Source: Abelmoschus esculentus (lineage: Eukaryota > Streptophyta > Magnoliopsida > Malvales > Malvaceae). Taken from it: a stretch of 64,000 nt of DNA. This document shows positions 1-12,850 of this stretch, one piece after another. The stretch is taken from contig JAUCBN010000016.1 of assembly GCA_035048815.1 (NCBI GenBank), positions 3,588,501 through 3,652,500 of the forward strand. Direction: 5' to 3'. The stretch's first letter is position 1, and each line of letters starts with the position of its first letter. The position numbers and the translations under genes were made by a program. Below the pieces are notes generated by a model. It was not told where the DNA came from and did not search any database. It saw nothing but the letters and a program-made list of their open reading frames with translations.

Positions 1-1318
1 AGAATTGGTGCATTCTGACAGGTCCGGTACAAAATTAGGATTTGGGGTTTGGATGGCAAAATATAAATGATTGAAAGTAAGGAGTGAAATCATAAATAAT
101 CTAAAATTTAAAGAAATTTAAATAGAAAAATAAAGGTGATTTTTTTTCAGGGTAGGCGACGATTGCTTCTCCTCACCCCCACATACCTTCATCACTGATC
201 CCAACAAGCATTAAATTTTTTTTCAAGTTACATTCCACGAAAGAACCAAATTCTTTCTATATCTAATTATATCTCCTTTTATGTCTTACTTTTAAATTTT
301 TCTAAAATTAAATTTAAAATTCTAACCCTAAATTTCATATCCTAAACCCTTAACTTTACCCCTACTTCTAATTTCTTAAACTCTATCCCTAACCTTAAAC
401 CCTAAACCTACTATTTTAAAGTAAGAACATCAATAGAGGCACAATAAAAAGGGAAGATTTTCACCCTTCATGAAAGATGCCATTTCATTAAATTTCTAGA
501 GACTCTTAAATAGGTTTTGGGTTGTGGATTAGTTTTTAAAATTAGGGTCAAGTTAAAATAAGTGTAAAACTTAAGGGTTAATTATATAATTATATCAATT
601 TATATTAACATCAATGTCGCCAACTATTAAATCTTTAACGACAGTAGACTAATTTGTTACATTTTTAAGTCAAGAAATTACTTTGCAACTTCTAATAATT
701 GAAGGACAAAAAAAATAGAGTATAACCAGGGAACCATCTATATAGTTTAACCTTTCATCTATTTAAAACGTTATACACATCCCAGATATAAAAAATAAAA
801 ATCATTTATTTTTTTTGTAATTTTATTTATATTTCACGTTTAAAAAAATGATAGAATTAAATTATATAATATAATTTTTTTTAAACTTTTAAATATACAA
901 GTTCAACAATAGAATACTTATCTGCTAACTTTGAACGACCATCAACTTAACATTCGATCTTCAATCGGTACTTTAAAAATACATCATACATAATGAAATG
1001 CATTCTAAAATGATAAACTCAACATCAGAGGAAGACGTTATTTTATGGTTGAACCATTCAAAACAAGAAAAAAAAAGGTTCAGCTTTCTTGTTCAAAGCT
1101 TTGGAGCAAAGCCGACGCCACTGACTATGAACCAAAAACATAATGACCAAGTAGAGAGCGTTGACCTTTTAATTAATCTCCCATTGGTTCGTAATTAAGG
1201 GATATTATTACCAATATTGTCAACTGTTAAAATTTGACTACTTGAATGAAGAGTAGTACATGTAATGGAACATTAAAATTTTAAATTTTCATTTTGGTTG
1301 GTTTGACTTTATCTAGCT
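1..1318. other. intergenic, repeat-rich
   Basis: AT-rich DNA without a supportable gene. It holds one copy of the CCCTAA-rich dispersed repeat (listed separately). The short reading frame near 1000 has no recognisable domain and no splice context, and I leave it out. Confidence 0.5.
240..480 (+). repeat. CCCTAA-rich dispersed repeat, copy 1
   Basis: A stretch full of degenerate 'aaaccctaa'/'cctaaacc' words that ends in a segment mentioning 'agaggcac' and 'ttcaccc'. The same order of words recurs near 23530-23770 (opposite strand), 30830-31025 and 61635-61805. This is a dispersed element and not a telomeric tract, because the words are irregular and separated by other sequence. Confidence 0.5.
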
Positions 1319-1385
1319 TCAATGGTTAAAAGAACGGTCGTTGTTCTTAGAGATCACGGGTTCGAGCACAAGCAATGTTAAGTGA
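1315..1385 (+). repeat. possible tRNA-derived SINE remnant
   Basis: The segment 'agcttcaatggttaaaag' followed about 35 bp later by 'acgggttcgagcac' resembles the A and B boxes of a polymerase III promoter, as found in plant tRNA-derived SINEs. No cloverleaf can be drawn, so it is not a tRNA gene. The element ends are not visible. Confidence 0.25.
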
Positions 1386-1787
1386 TTGACTGATCTATGT
1401 CAAATGATTAAAAGAGTATACTCTATAACAGATATTACTGTAATCACTATTAACTGATTCAAAAAATTTACACTTAATGCTTTAACTCGATTTCATAATC
1501 CGTAATTTAAAGTTTTAAAAGGGTTATAATATTTTAATAATTGTATAAAAACAATTACAATCAAATATTTATGTTGCTTAATTTTATAAACATTACCTGA
1601 TTGAAAGTATCAAGGATCTACTCATGAGATCTTGCACTCAACATAAAGATGAAAACAGGAGAAGATAAGAACACACCCAAGGTTGAAAGTAAAAGGGTGG
1701 AAGATTTATGCACTTCCCACAAAAGTTAAATGTTTATACGATGTCGTTTTCAAAGTTCGAAGAAATTAGATTCAAATATTTAATTAA

Positions 1788-2567
1788 TTAACAATAGGCA
1801 TAAAGATAATTTTAACCCCTAACGTTTATAGTTTTTGTCTTTTTGACCCTTATTCTTTTTTTGGATAAATTTAGCCCTTAACCTATATCTTTTTGACAAA
1901 TAACTTATTTTTTAACTAGCTTGATGACTAGACCGTTAAAAATTTAACAATGATATATATGGAAAATAATTTTAAATAACATGGAATGTAATCTATCAAA
2001 TACATATATATATATGTGAAATATAATTTTATTCTAATATAAAATATAAAACAATTAAAATTTAAATAAAATATTAAAAAATAATTAATTCTAAAATAAA
2101 AAAATTATTAAACATTCTTAACTCTAACTACGATGAAATCAAAGTCTTATTCGAATTGTGTTTATATTTTTTATTATATTTCTTATTCTAAAATAAAAAT
2201 ATAAACAGAATTCGAATAAGATTTTGATTTTATTGTAGTTAGAGTTAAGAATATTTAATAATATTTTATTTTAAAATTAATTATTTTTTAATATTTTATT
2301 AGAATTTTAATTGTTTTATATTTTATATTAGAATAAAATTATATTCTATATATATATATGTATTTGATAGGTTACATTCCATATCATTTAAAATTATATT
2401 CCATATATATATCATCGTTAAATTTTTAACGGTCGTAGTTAAAAAATAAGCTATTTGTCAAAAAGATATAGGTTAAGGGCTAAATTTATCCCAAAAAAAG
2501 AATAAGGGCCAAAACGACAAAAACTATAAACGTTAAGGGTTAAAATTATCTTTATGCCTTAACAATA
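1788..2567. mobile_element. Mutator-type foldback MITE with 9-bp target duplication
   Basis: The element spans 1797-2558 (762 bp) and is almost entirely one inverted repeat. The left arm starts GGCATAAAGATAATTTTAAC and the right arm ends with its near-exact complement; the arms meet near 2160-2200. It is bounded by the direct duplication TTAACAATA at 1788-1796 and 2559-2567. A 9-bp duplication together with long terminal inverted repeats is typical of Mutator-like elements. There is no transposase, so it is non-autonomous. The arms are highly alike, suggesting recent insertion. Confidence 0.85.
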
Positions 2568-4715
2568 ATATAATTAAATATTCAAAAATCCCATTTTATA
2601 TATTTAGTTAATTTTTTTCAAAAAAAAAATTATTCATATCAAGTCTATATATTCCATATTCTGCACTTACTAAAATCCTTATATTATTATGCTTCCTGTT
2701 TGAATTAGTGGAAGATGCACATAAATCACAGGTCAGTATTGTTTAGGCATCCAAGGAATTTTAATCCACTAAATTTTTAGCCCCACTTCAATTTATGCTG
2801 CCTTGGGGCCACCAGAAAAAAAAAATGTGCACTAAAAATATTTTTATATGAATTATTAAATTTAAAGATTCGTTTTCTTATATATAATGATTAAATTATT
2901 TATAATCACTTTCAAGTTTTTTATTTGTAGGCATTTATATGTATAAATTCATGATTTTTAAAATGTTACAGTCAATTGGTCAAAACTTGATTTTAGTAAG
3001 AATCAATCAAGATATTAGTTGTGGATTAATTGAAAAAAAAAATTATTTTAAACAAAAATGAAAACGATTGGGCGATTTTTTATTCTTAAATCGTGTCAAT
3101 AATAATATAATATAAGTTATTCTTGTTATGTTATTTGTGAGATTAACAAATTAACTGTATTTATTTTATTATTTTTATATTATTTTTTATCAACTAAATC
3201 TTTATTAATATTCACTGTAAATTTAATTTAAAAACAATTTTTATAAAATAAAGATTTACTTATTTAGAAATATAAGATAAAAGAATTAATGAAATAGATA
3301 CATCTGACTAGTTAGTTTCAAGAAGGATGTGAAAATAATATCCCTAATATAATTTATCCAACCATACGCTTCTAAAATAAATAATTAAAAGTTCTCGATC
3401 GATGTATTTCTCTCTCTCAATTATAAATTCAATACTAATTTAAAATATTTTTTTTTCTTAAGAATTATCCTCCCTAAATATTTAAACACAAATTTTAAAT
3501 ACTTAAATTTTAAATCTTAAATAAATATCTTAAATTATAAAACATACAAATTAAAATTTATATCATATATAAAATAATTTCTGAAATATAAATTAAGAGT
3601 ATAATTTCATATTTAAATTTTAAATTTTAGATTTATAATATAATTTCTCCCGCCAATTATATTTTCTCTATATAAATGGATTTTGGTCAACGATAATTAT
3701 ATCAACTAATCATTCATTCATCTCTAGAAATACATCTCGAGAAGAAGAAAAAATTGATGGAGACGGATGCTTGTCGATAAGGTTTCTAGGAGTCCAACAA
3801 CAATCGGATAAAAGAAAGGATGAAAAGATATATTTTTATTAAAAAATTATAAAAAAATATATTTTAAATATAATTTATTGAAGAGAAAAAAATAAATGTT
3901 TTTATAGAAAATAAATTATCATTAAAATTTAAAAGTCTTTTTGAATTTTATTATCTATATTCAATAGAGACGCATAACGAGGTGAAAAAATAGTGAACGA
4001 CTCAAATTATCAATCAAAATGTTTCATCATTCAAGACTGGTTATATCAGCAAACAATCATCATCTAAGGATCTAACTTTCTATGACTACAAATAAGTCAT
4101 AATAAAAAAATAGCGTAGTTAAAATCTTCGTACGAACATCAAACGACTGTTAAAGTATGTTAAAATCATGTTAGAACGACAGATAAAACAAAAATATAAA
4201 AACAGAAAAATATATGTAAAAAAAAACATGTCACAAAGTAGAGATTTTGATTAAAAATACTAAAAAACCAAACCCAATAACTGATAATTAATATTAACCG
4301 ACTAAAAGGACAAAATAACTTACGTCGCTCTTTATTTTTTTAGAAATTAATCAAAAAAATTATTTGTATAACCATATTAGTTTTATTAAGGATGAACGAA
4401 AACTAATGTTAATTTTAAATGGGCGAGATAATATCGAAATAAAATTAAAAATTATGTGACCTTATCAAATATTTTAAAAATATAATGATCAAAATAAATT
4501 TATCTTAAAATTTTGGTGGTTATTTATATAGTTTAACTTTCGTAATATAAAAAATTCAATTTCGGTACTCTTTTCGAAGTACAATATTCTTTTTAACAAC
4601 TTGCTTCTTAAAGGCTCATTCAACTTGAAATAAGATTGCCAAATTCGTAAGAGACAAATTGCATTAGCCATGGGAGATTCTTGAACATGGTAGGGTTTGG
4701 CATTATAATGATGTC
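2568..4715. other. intergenic, no gene seen
   Basis: AT-rich sequence with poly-A/T runs and no reading frame with a recognisable domain. I see no gene or bounded repeat in it. Confidence 0.5.
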
Positions 4716-5129
4716 ATTTTCTTATGGGTAAAATACAAAAGAGGTCACTTATTATGGGTAAATTTTATTTGGGTGACATTATTATTAAAAAAAAAATATT
4801 TGGATTGCTTAACTATGGATAAAATTATAGTAGGAACTCAATTATTAAAAATTATATTTTGGTCATTTAATTATTGGTAAATTTACATTTGGATGGTCAC
4901 CCTTGTTTTTAAAAAGTATATCAATTTAGTCGTTTTTTCTTCTAAATTATTTGTATACCCTCAGTAACATTAATGTAATTCATTTAAAACCATTAATTTA
5001 ATACAAAAATTGATAATTTTTTTTTAAATATGTAGGGTGACTCAAATATAATTTTATTTATAATTGAGTGATTCAAATGTTACCTACCTATAATTAAATG
5101 ACCTCTATTATAGTTTACCATTTTCTTAT
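4716..5129. mobile_element. foldback MITE (GGGTAAA family) with 10-bp target duplication
   Basis: The element spans 4726-5119 (394 bp). It begins GGGTAAAATACAAAAGAGGT and ends with the approximate complement (...gacctctattatagtttacc). It is flanked by the direct duplication ATTTTCTTAT at 4716-4725 and 5120-5129. Internal 'ggtcac...aattat...ggtaaa' words repeat in both orientations. A related, degraded copy lies at 43190-43430. Duplication length and terminal inverted repeats fit a Mutator-like non-autonomous element. Confidence 0.7.
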
Positions 5130-6133
5130 TCAATATAGGATATGTACAATTGTACATTATCAATAGCGTTAAATTGATTATTAGGTAGTATTTATTTACC
5201 AAACAATTATTTAAGTTTAAGTTTCTTAATATAAAGATAATATTTATTTATATATTTTTAATCTTTTAAAAATAAATATATATCTTATAGATAAAATGAT
5301 TTAAACTAATATTTACAAGAACAGAAATTTTTTATCGGACCATTTTTTATGCTTATATAACCTCTAGAATTAAATACATAAAACTAGTGTCGGTTGTATG
5401 TTTTGGTCTTAGGGAAAAATAAATTCATCTTTGCATTATAAAACCGAACGTTTTATTTCTTCAACAACAGGGTAGCCCCACCAATCCTTGTGATACAGCC
5501 ATGGAAATCGAGCAGAATCCTTAAACAAAGAGAACTTTTTCTTTGGTTACTCACTTTTTTGGCAGCTCTCATAGCCTAAGGAGATGCAAAACCTTGCAGT
5601 GTGGTCCATAGGCCATAGCTCATGGCACCTTTGTGAAATGCCATCTCTATAAAGTAGAGGCCTTTATGCACCCATTCAATCCAAGCCTATGCCAAGAAAA
5701 ACTGGATAGGATTCTTTGGTTTTATCTCTTTTAATTGCTTGAACTTGAAAGAAGGAAGTTTCCTGGAAAACAAAAAGCAGTTTGGGAAATGTTAAAGTTG
5801 ATAGCACAGTGCACAGAGATGGATGCGTGAGAGTGAAATGTATTTATTTGCTTTTAACATGCGCCTGTTTTCTTCCTTAAACTTGTTAAAAATAAAACTG
5901 CAGGCTGCTTTATTATTGGAAGCTAAAGAGCAACAAAACATAATGGACCTCACTAGATTCATATGAATACATTGGGCCATAATGGGATCTTTTAAGCAAA
6001 AGAAAATTGGACTGGTTTTTCTGTAGGTATGAGACCCGACACGGCTCATTTTATTTTTTTCCTCCTCCCTTTTAGAACAAATAGTTTGGGAGTTGACAAA
6101 TGCAGATTTAGATCAAGGGGACAGGACGAAGAG
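5130..6133 (+). other. upstream region of the cyclophilin gene
   Basis: Contains no coding segment I can support. The part from about 5450 is less AT-rich and presumably includes the promoter and 5' leader of the cyclophilin gene starting at 6134. A TATA-like 'tctataaag' lies near 5645, but it is about 490 bp from the start codon, so its role is uncertain. Confidence 0.35.
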
Positions 6134-9100
6134 ATGAAGATCTTTTGTTGGGTGTGTTTAGTGTTTGTAGTTTTTAGTGTTGGTGTTTTGTCTGAAGAAC
6201 CCCAGATGAGCTCTGCTCGTGTTGTTTTCCAGGTTCTTTCTTTTTTGCCTCACTCTCACCTATATATATATACATATTCAGTTTCAATATATGAATTGGG
6301 CATTTTTTTCATTACTTGTGTTTTTATTTATTGTGAATTATGTACTGAAATGGGATTTTTCTTTTGTTGATGCCATTAATTGAAATGTATCAAATTTGTT
6401 TGTTGGTTTGATGGTGTTTGAAGAATTATTCGTTGTAATGCAGACAAATTATGGAGATATTGAATTTGGATTTTACCCAAGTGTTGCACCCAAAACTGTT
6501 GATCACATTTTTAAGCTTGTGCGTCTTGGTTGCTATAACACCGATCACTTCTTCAGAGTAAGTGTCAGAACATAAAAAAAAAGCATGGATTTTGGAATTT
6601 GGTTGCTAAGTCAGTTAATTAATGTGGTTAGGATAATATTATCATTTTTAAATTTTTGTAGGTTGATAAGGGCTTTGTCGCCCAAGTGGCAGATGTTGCA
6701 GGTGGACGATCAGCTCCCATGAATGAGGAGCAAAGAAGGGAAGCTGAAAAGACAATTGTTGGGGAATTTAGTGATGTAAAACATGTGAGAGGTATTCTTT
6801 CTATGGGGAGGTAAACACACCTTTTACTAATTTCAAAGTTCATGTTTGATTTATTTTTATATGATATTCTATGTGTTTATATGCAATCGAGCTGTGCTTC
6901 GGTGTAGATATTCTGATCCAGACAGTGCACAGTCCTCATTTTCAATGCTTCTTGGAGATGCTCCTCATCTTGATGGCCAGGTATCCCAGTCACACTTGCT
7001 GAGCATCATTACAATGATTATTGCGATTATTATTTCTGAATCTTATATGGCATATAGCGTTCATATTACATAATTATTTCTGTTTATCTTTTCAGTATGC
7101 AATATTTGGTAAGGTCACCAAAGGTGATGAGACTTTGAGAAAGCTCGAGGAACTTCCTACCCGTCGTGAGGGGATCTTTGTAATGGTATAAATGTGTCAC
7201 ACTTTCTGTTTTCCTTGATGGTCTCACTTTCATTATCGTAAAGAGGGAATTTTCCTCTTTTATTTTATTTTCAAATAATCCGTAAAGGGGGGGGGGGGAA
7301 TAAAAAGATAAAGTAAGATGGGAGACACTGACAGGAGCAAAGTAATGTTTCAATCAGGAAGTGGCTGTTACATACTCATATGACTTTCACCTTGATGTAC
7401 AGAGCTTAATGTAGCTAGTTTAGTGATCGGTGTTTGTTATTCCTTGGTAAATGTACCCTTAAATTATGTCTTAAAAGTTTCACCTTTCTCTAATCCTCTA
7501 TCCAATTAGTCTGATAGGAATTTAGAATGCAAGTAATGCTTATTTCTATTTGTGGCTGATTTTAATCCATGTCTCTGCTGGGAATGCTAATTTATTTTTG
7601 TTTCTTTTCCAGCCCACGGAGCGCATCACAATTCATTCATCCTACTATTATGGTAAGACTTAAGCAGTCTCTTTTGACATTTTGTGGCTGATTAGTTTAA
7701 AGTACATTCATGCTTTTATTCATTGCTGCAAGATTTCAGTGCACGTCATTCCTTACAGTTACATTAAAAAAATTGTGAACTTCAGATTTCCAGGATGTTG
7801 TCAAGCAGGTGATACGATACAGTTATCTGGTTGTTTTTCAAAGATGTGCAGTTTGTAATTCTGTTCTACAGCATTGACCTGATATTAAGCTCACTGATCT
7901 ACAATAAAATTTCTCTAAGCTCAGTCTTTTATTACACAAAAATCACTAAGCTCAGTCCGTTATTTTCCCTGTATATACTTTGACTAGGTACGAAATCCAG
8001 TATTACACCATCCAGTTGTTACCTTGCATTTAGAAGGAATTAAGCATCCACAGTTTACAAAATAATAAGGTAGCATAATATAAACCATTATAGGATCTTC
8101 TACAATCCACTATCTTTCTCCCATTGATCCTTTCATCAGCTAAAGAAGACACAATCACATGGTTCTGGAAAACCGATATTTGGATGCGAATTTCTGAGAT
8201 TGGTTCTAGAGAAACACAAAAGACGTGGGCCTTTCTGAAATAGGTAAGCACAAAGTTCTGGGACTTTTTTGTTAATAAAAAATGATAAATTCTTGAGAGA
8301 AAAACATGGTTCCATTTGAGGGTGAAAGCTGAAGTGAATATTGAAAAGGCTTGTAGGGTAATGGAGTTTTCTATTTTTAGCAATCTTGAACTTCCTTGGA
8401 CATCTAAACAAAAGGAAAAAACTTCCTTGGATGATGGCTAGTGCTGTGACTGGTATAATTGGATGGTCTACATAACGGGTTTTACATCTCATCCATTATA
8501 ACTTAAATGCACATGCAAAATAGTTTACTTTTCACCTTCTTACGAAAACTCAGTTCGAAGATTTAGAGGTAGGCATTATGCATTTTTATATTACACTATT
8601 TTAAAGTGTATTAATCTTTGGGATCTGAGGGTCGATGGCTAGAAGGTTCATTATCATTAACTATCATGTTTACCTACACCTAAAAGAATCACAACACTGG
8701 GAAAAGGCTTAACCTAGTTATTCATTGTATCTAACATGTGAAACTATGATTTTCAAATAGAGTAAGTGGTTTCTAGAAGTATACTTTATTACCTGGATCA
8801 AACCAATCAACTTGCAGGTCTCAAAATAATTCGTACGCATGCATGGCTTGAGTAAGTGGTTTCTAGAAGTATACTTTTCACCTTATGGCTTGTGTAACAA
8901 TATCTGAAGGTTAAATAGTATCTTTCTAACTTTCTTAGCTAGGCTTCATTGACCATCCTCAGTCTGATCCCTTGTTCACATGGCGTAACCGAAGGTTGGA
9001 AGGAGCACTTTCATAAAGTTGAATAGAGTGCTAGCCAACCCCAATTGATACAAGGCATTCTGAACCTCCAAAATTTCTTTTCTAACCCTTGGTATGTTAG

Positions 9101-10306
9101 ATTATTGTTTGAGTTTACTCAAGTTCAAAGAGTTCTCTCCTCCCAAACCCTTCAAGTTTTTAAATCTTTTGGTTGATCATCCCGATTGTTTGAAGTTGGT
9201 TGAGGAAGGTTGGTCATAGCCTATATGAGGACCCCTGACGAGTATGTTTCTATCTATGAAATAAGGCTGGTCCTTAGTTAAAGAGTCATATGAAATAATA
9301 AAACCTTCAAATTTCTATTAAAAAAATCTTAAAGAGATATGGGGCTATCTCTGACGACGCATGAAGTTTCAGTCTCCCTTTGAAGAGTTGAATTATCTAT
9401 TACAAATTCACAATAAGTCATAACGTAGAGTGATATGTGAAGTTATATGCCATTCAAAAGGCTGAGGGAGGCCTAGAACTGAGGAATTTTCTGCTTTGTG
9501 ATAAGATCTGTTTATTAGGAATATATAACTCATTGTCTCCCAAGCAAGCAATCCATGGGTATCATGAGGTATATGTTAAAAGGGAGAAAAATCGTGGGTA
9601 TTCCTCCAAGCGAGGATGAAGTTCGTTTTTAAGGCTATTCAGAAATTGGGAATGTTCCTTCCCCTTAACTATTCAGGGGACAAGACTAGAATGGTGCTGG
9701 AATGGAACCCACTACGATTCAGCAGCAATGTGGAACACTTTGCAGCACAGGCAGATGAAAGTAATTTGGCATAAACTGAATTCCTATGGTATTTTATTTA
9801 GCAAGAAAAGAATTTTGGATTACATGGGAAGCAGGGCAGGCAGGTTACTGATTTGTTTAGGCTGACTACAATACATGATATACCCTTTATTCAGTGTAAA
9901 CTCCAACTAGTTCCTAATTGGATAAACCGAACTTTACTTTAGAAAAAGAGAAGACTAGAATACAACTTTCCAATGTAGAATGTTGCTACGAGTTAATGTA
10001 ACCTTGCGCATAGTGTTATCGAGTTGACATGGAAATGAGAATATCATTGATTTTGATATTCTGTTATTGCTTATTTTTATTCTTGCTATTATTTCAATCG
10101 ATTTTAGATACTGATATGGAGAGCTGCGAAAATGAAAGGGGTATCTTGAAGCGAAGGCTTGCTGCATCTGCTGTTGAAATTGAACGACAGGTAAGGTGTT
10201 TAAGAGTCCTCATTGCCGTGTAATTAAAATCAACACCATTTGACTTTCTGTCTGTAAGGTTTGGTTGATACTGTTTCCATTGCAGCGAATGAAATGCTTC
10301 CCATGA
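6134..10306 (+). CDS. CYP23: secretory-pathway cyclophilin (peptidyl-prolyl cis-trans isomerase CYP23 type)
   Basis: Eight exons: 6134-6232, 6444-6557, 6662-6810, 6908-6980, 7096-7185, 7613-7652, 10108-10190, 10286-10306. All junctions are GT-AG and phase-consistent, giving 222 residues. Residues 1-20 form a hydrophobic signal peptide (MKIFCWVCLVFVVFSVGVLS), so the product should enter the secretory pathway. A divergent cyclophilin domain follows from about residue 30. Arg71, Phe76 and Gln79 in FRVDKGFVAQ correspond to the proline-isomerase active-site residues, while the usual downstream signature is altered. A basic/acidic tail (ESCENERGILKRRLAA) ends in RMKCFP. Length and exon order match Arabidopsis CYP23 (At1g26940, about 226 aa). 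Intron 6 is 2.45 kb and carries a LINE remnant. Substrates are unknown for the family. Confidence 0.92.
8760..8877. repeat. 28-bp direct duplication in CYP23 intron 6
   Basis: The 28 bp beginning GAGTAAGTGGTTTCTAGAAG occur at 8760-8787 and again, unchanged, at 8850-8877, a spacing of 90 bp. The sequence between the copies is unrelated. It looks like a local duplication inside the transposon-invaded intron. Confidence 0.8.
8940..9850 (+). mobile_element. decayed LINE (non-LTR retrotransposon) inside CYP23 intron 6
   Basis: Three pieces of a plant L1-type ORF2 can be read in order on the plus strand, with stops and frameshifts between them. 8944-9220 gives SDPLFTWRNRRLEGA, then a frameshifted KLNRVLANPN and KPFKFLNLLVDHPD, which is the end of the endonuclease domain. 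9440-9600 gives KAEGGLELRNF and HGYHEVYVK, typical of the end of the reverse transcriptase domain. 9700-9790 gives DSAAMWNTL and KVIWHKL, typical of the zinc-binding reverse-transcriptase-associated domain. Most of the reverse transcriptase is missing, so an internal deletion occurred. The element is inert and has stretched the intron; its outer ends are not resolved. Confidence 0.65.
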
Positions 10307-12479
10307 ACGTCTAAACAACGTGCAAAGAAAATGACCAAGACCTTGATATCTTATAAAGTCAGATAGCATTACAGATACCAGTTCTGGTAGAAATTTGGTG
10401 ACCAGAAAACTGTTCTATACTTTGTACCTAGCCCGTTCGAAAAGAACGGAAGAAAATGTATCTTGACCTAAATTCCTTTGGTTTTACTTTGTGAGAAATA
10501 ATAATGGTTGTTGACTGTGATTAAAGTAGAAAGGTGACTGTAGGTTCCTGGAAATCAAAATCCCTTATCTGTATCAGTTTCTTACATGAACATGGTTAAG
10601 TGCATCCATTGTCTTGTTTTAAAACAGTTGGTTATTTATACATTGAATTTGACTGTCATCAACATGTAATTTACTCAAACATTTGATATGTGGATGTGCC
10701 TAAACAGTATGGGGATATCATAATCATATGTATGATTGAGTTCAGGTCTATAATTTTGATACTGTCACTCTATTAACCGTTTCTGTCTTTTCCTTGCCAC
10801 TCTTCCATTAATTAACTGAGAAAACATTACATGTGCTCCCAACTCCTGTCTTTGAGAGATCAAGCTCAACTTTTCCCATCTTTGACAAATTTGGATTCCC
10901 TTGTCCCCACCGGACCACCATTGTTCATCCTTCATCACATTTCTTATGAACTCTGCTGAAGCAAAAATACTGTGAAATCCAAATTGAAAAACAGGTTCAG
11001 CTATTTTACCAACTTATCATCAACAGGTTTCAGGTTGCTGTCTTGTCCTGAAAGAATCACAGAGGAAACTGAATCACATGGTTCTAATTTCCAACAAAAA
11101 AAGAAACCATATTTGCTAAAGTAGAAAGAGTGAGTCCCATATGAATGCAGGGTTGATGCAACCTTAGGATGCATAAGTTGAACCCCTTGAAGATTCATGT
11201 CTGAAAATGAACACCCCACATGGTTAAGTTGCAAAGGGAATGGCTCAAGGTTTGGTTTCACACATTAACTTGGACCACCTCCCTCTCTCCTTGCATGGCG
11301 ATTTGGGCCAGTCTCAAGGGGGATTCACTGTTTTCAGACAATAAAGCTAACAGTCACATGAATAATATAGACTCTGAAGCAAAACATTCACATTTTAATG
11401 TCTGGTTATGGTGTCCACATCGATGCCTCCAAATACATCATGGGTGGCTGTTGTGTAATGTTTGTTGATCAAAAGTTTCAAAGCCATGGGATATAAGCAA
11501 CAAGACTGATAAAATAAAATAACAGAAAAAACTATGAAACTGAGAAAAGAGGAGACCCAAAGCATAAACAGAAGTAAAAAGTATATTTAAATAACAAAAT
11601 CCTAAAGAAAATAACGTGGTTATTTGCATGATATCTTGTGCTGAGGTAATATTGACGTATTAAGACAGATTTATTTTGACGATTATATAGGAAAGAAATA
11701 AACAAAAAGAAACGGAAGGGAGATAAATAGAAGAAAATAAGTAGGGTTGTGGTGGTGCAGATGGTTGAGCTTGTCTGGGGTTTGAACAACATCAAATGGT
11801 CAGTCGTTTGGGCAGCAAATGGGATGTGTCGTGGCTTTGTCAATGGTGATCCTTCTTATTCATTCACATCAGTGCCCAACATGTCTGCCTCATCCATTAT
11901 TATTTCTCATGCACTCCTCAGAGACATTAATTCAATCTATTATTACACCAAAACTTTTATTTATATTTATATAGTTCATAATCGTATTTTTAATGATCAT
12001 TTTTTTATTTTAAAATTTCTCATGTTAAATTAAATTATTAAGATTAAAAATTAACGAGGTTATTCAAGCGATAAACATCTTTATAGTATTTAAATAGATC
12101 TCACATTTGAGGTTTTGTGTATGTAAAATATCTTCACTGAAAAATTCATCCATCAAGCTAGGTGTGCGACACAATCACCCGGAATAGTCAGAACAAAATT
12201 CTAACTAGAAAACTAAAAAAACAACATAAAAATATTTTTTATCCAAAAAAATAAGATTTTGATAGATGAGAATCATAAAAAAATGAAAGAATCTCCTATT
12301 AAAAATCTCTCGTTAAAAAAAAATTACATCTAATGAATAACCAAAAGAAACCAATGAAGGAACACAACAAACCGACACCAAATCAATCCAAAACCAAAAC
12401 CAAAAACACATCCCCAAGCACCGGAACAACTCTCGAACATTCGCCATAATGCCGTCGGCAATCACCCATAAGCACACTG
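10307..12479. other. downstream of CYP23, no gene seen
   Basis: The first part is presumably the 3' UTR and downstream flank of CYP23. Several frames of 60-100 codons occur (for example around 11000-11260 on the minus strand and 11749-12033 on the plus strand), but none has a domain, splice context or protein-like composition. From 12000 the sequence becomes repeat-like and leads into a LINE remnant. Confidence 0.4.
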
Positions 12480-12850
12480 TCCCCAGCCAGCCTAAACACT
12501 AATCCCTCTGATCAACAGCTTCCTTAGCCAATACATCCGCAACTTTATTCGCCTCAACCAACACATAACAAAAATAAACACACGGGAGACTTGTTATGGC
12601 CAAGTCAATCAACCCAAAACATTGCCCAAGCCGTCACAGCCATTTCTCCATGTGCATCACCCAAGAGATGGTGTTAGCCTATGAGTGCAGATAGTCACTC
12701 TTGAATCCGACTCGATCACAATCGAATCACTCTCCTTCCACCTCCTTTTCAACAATAATTCCAGCGCCATCGAGACCACACTTAGCTCAACCTTGTTCGA
12801 GTCCATCACTCCCAACGATTTGATGTCATACATTAGACATCCTCATCTTT
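12480..12850 (-). mobile_element. LINE 3' end, RNase H-like domain remnant
   Basis: On the minus strand the frame reads GVMDSNKVELSVVSMALELL, then KESDSIVIESDSRVTIC. After a frameshift it reads YVLVEANKVADVLAKEAVDQ. This is the acidic-residue pattern of the RNase H domain that ends plant L1-like ORF2 proteins (D...E...ESDS...N.VAD.LAK). Frameshifts and stops make it inactive. The 5' part of the element is not recognisable, as usual for 5'-truncated LINE copies. It is a different copy, in opposite orientation, from the one in CYP23 intron 6. Confidence 0.6.

Noticed and set aside
300..420. interstitial telomere repeat
   Set aside because: The CCCTAAA-like words are irregular and spaced, and the same arrangement recurs as a dispersed element at three other places.
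11001..11261. 86-codon minus-strand ORF downstream of CYP23
   Set aside because: No recognisable motif, no neighbouring exon in phase, and no homologous segment known to me.
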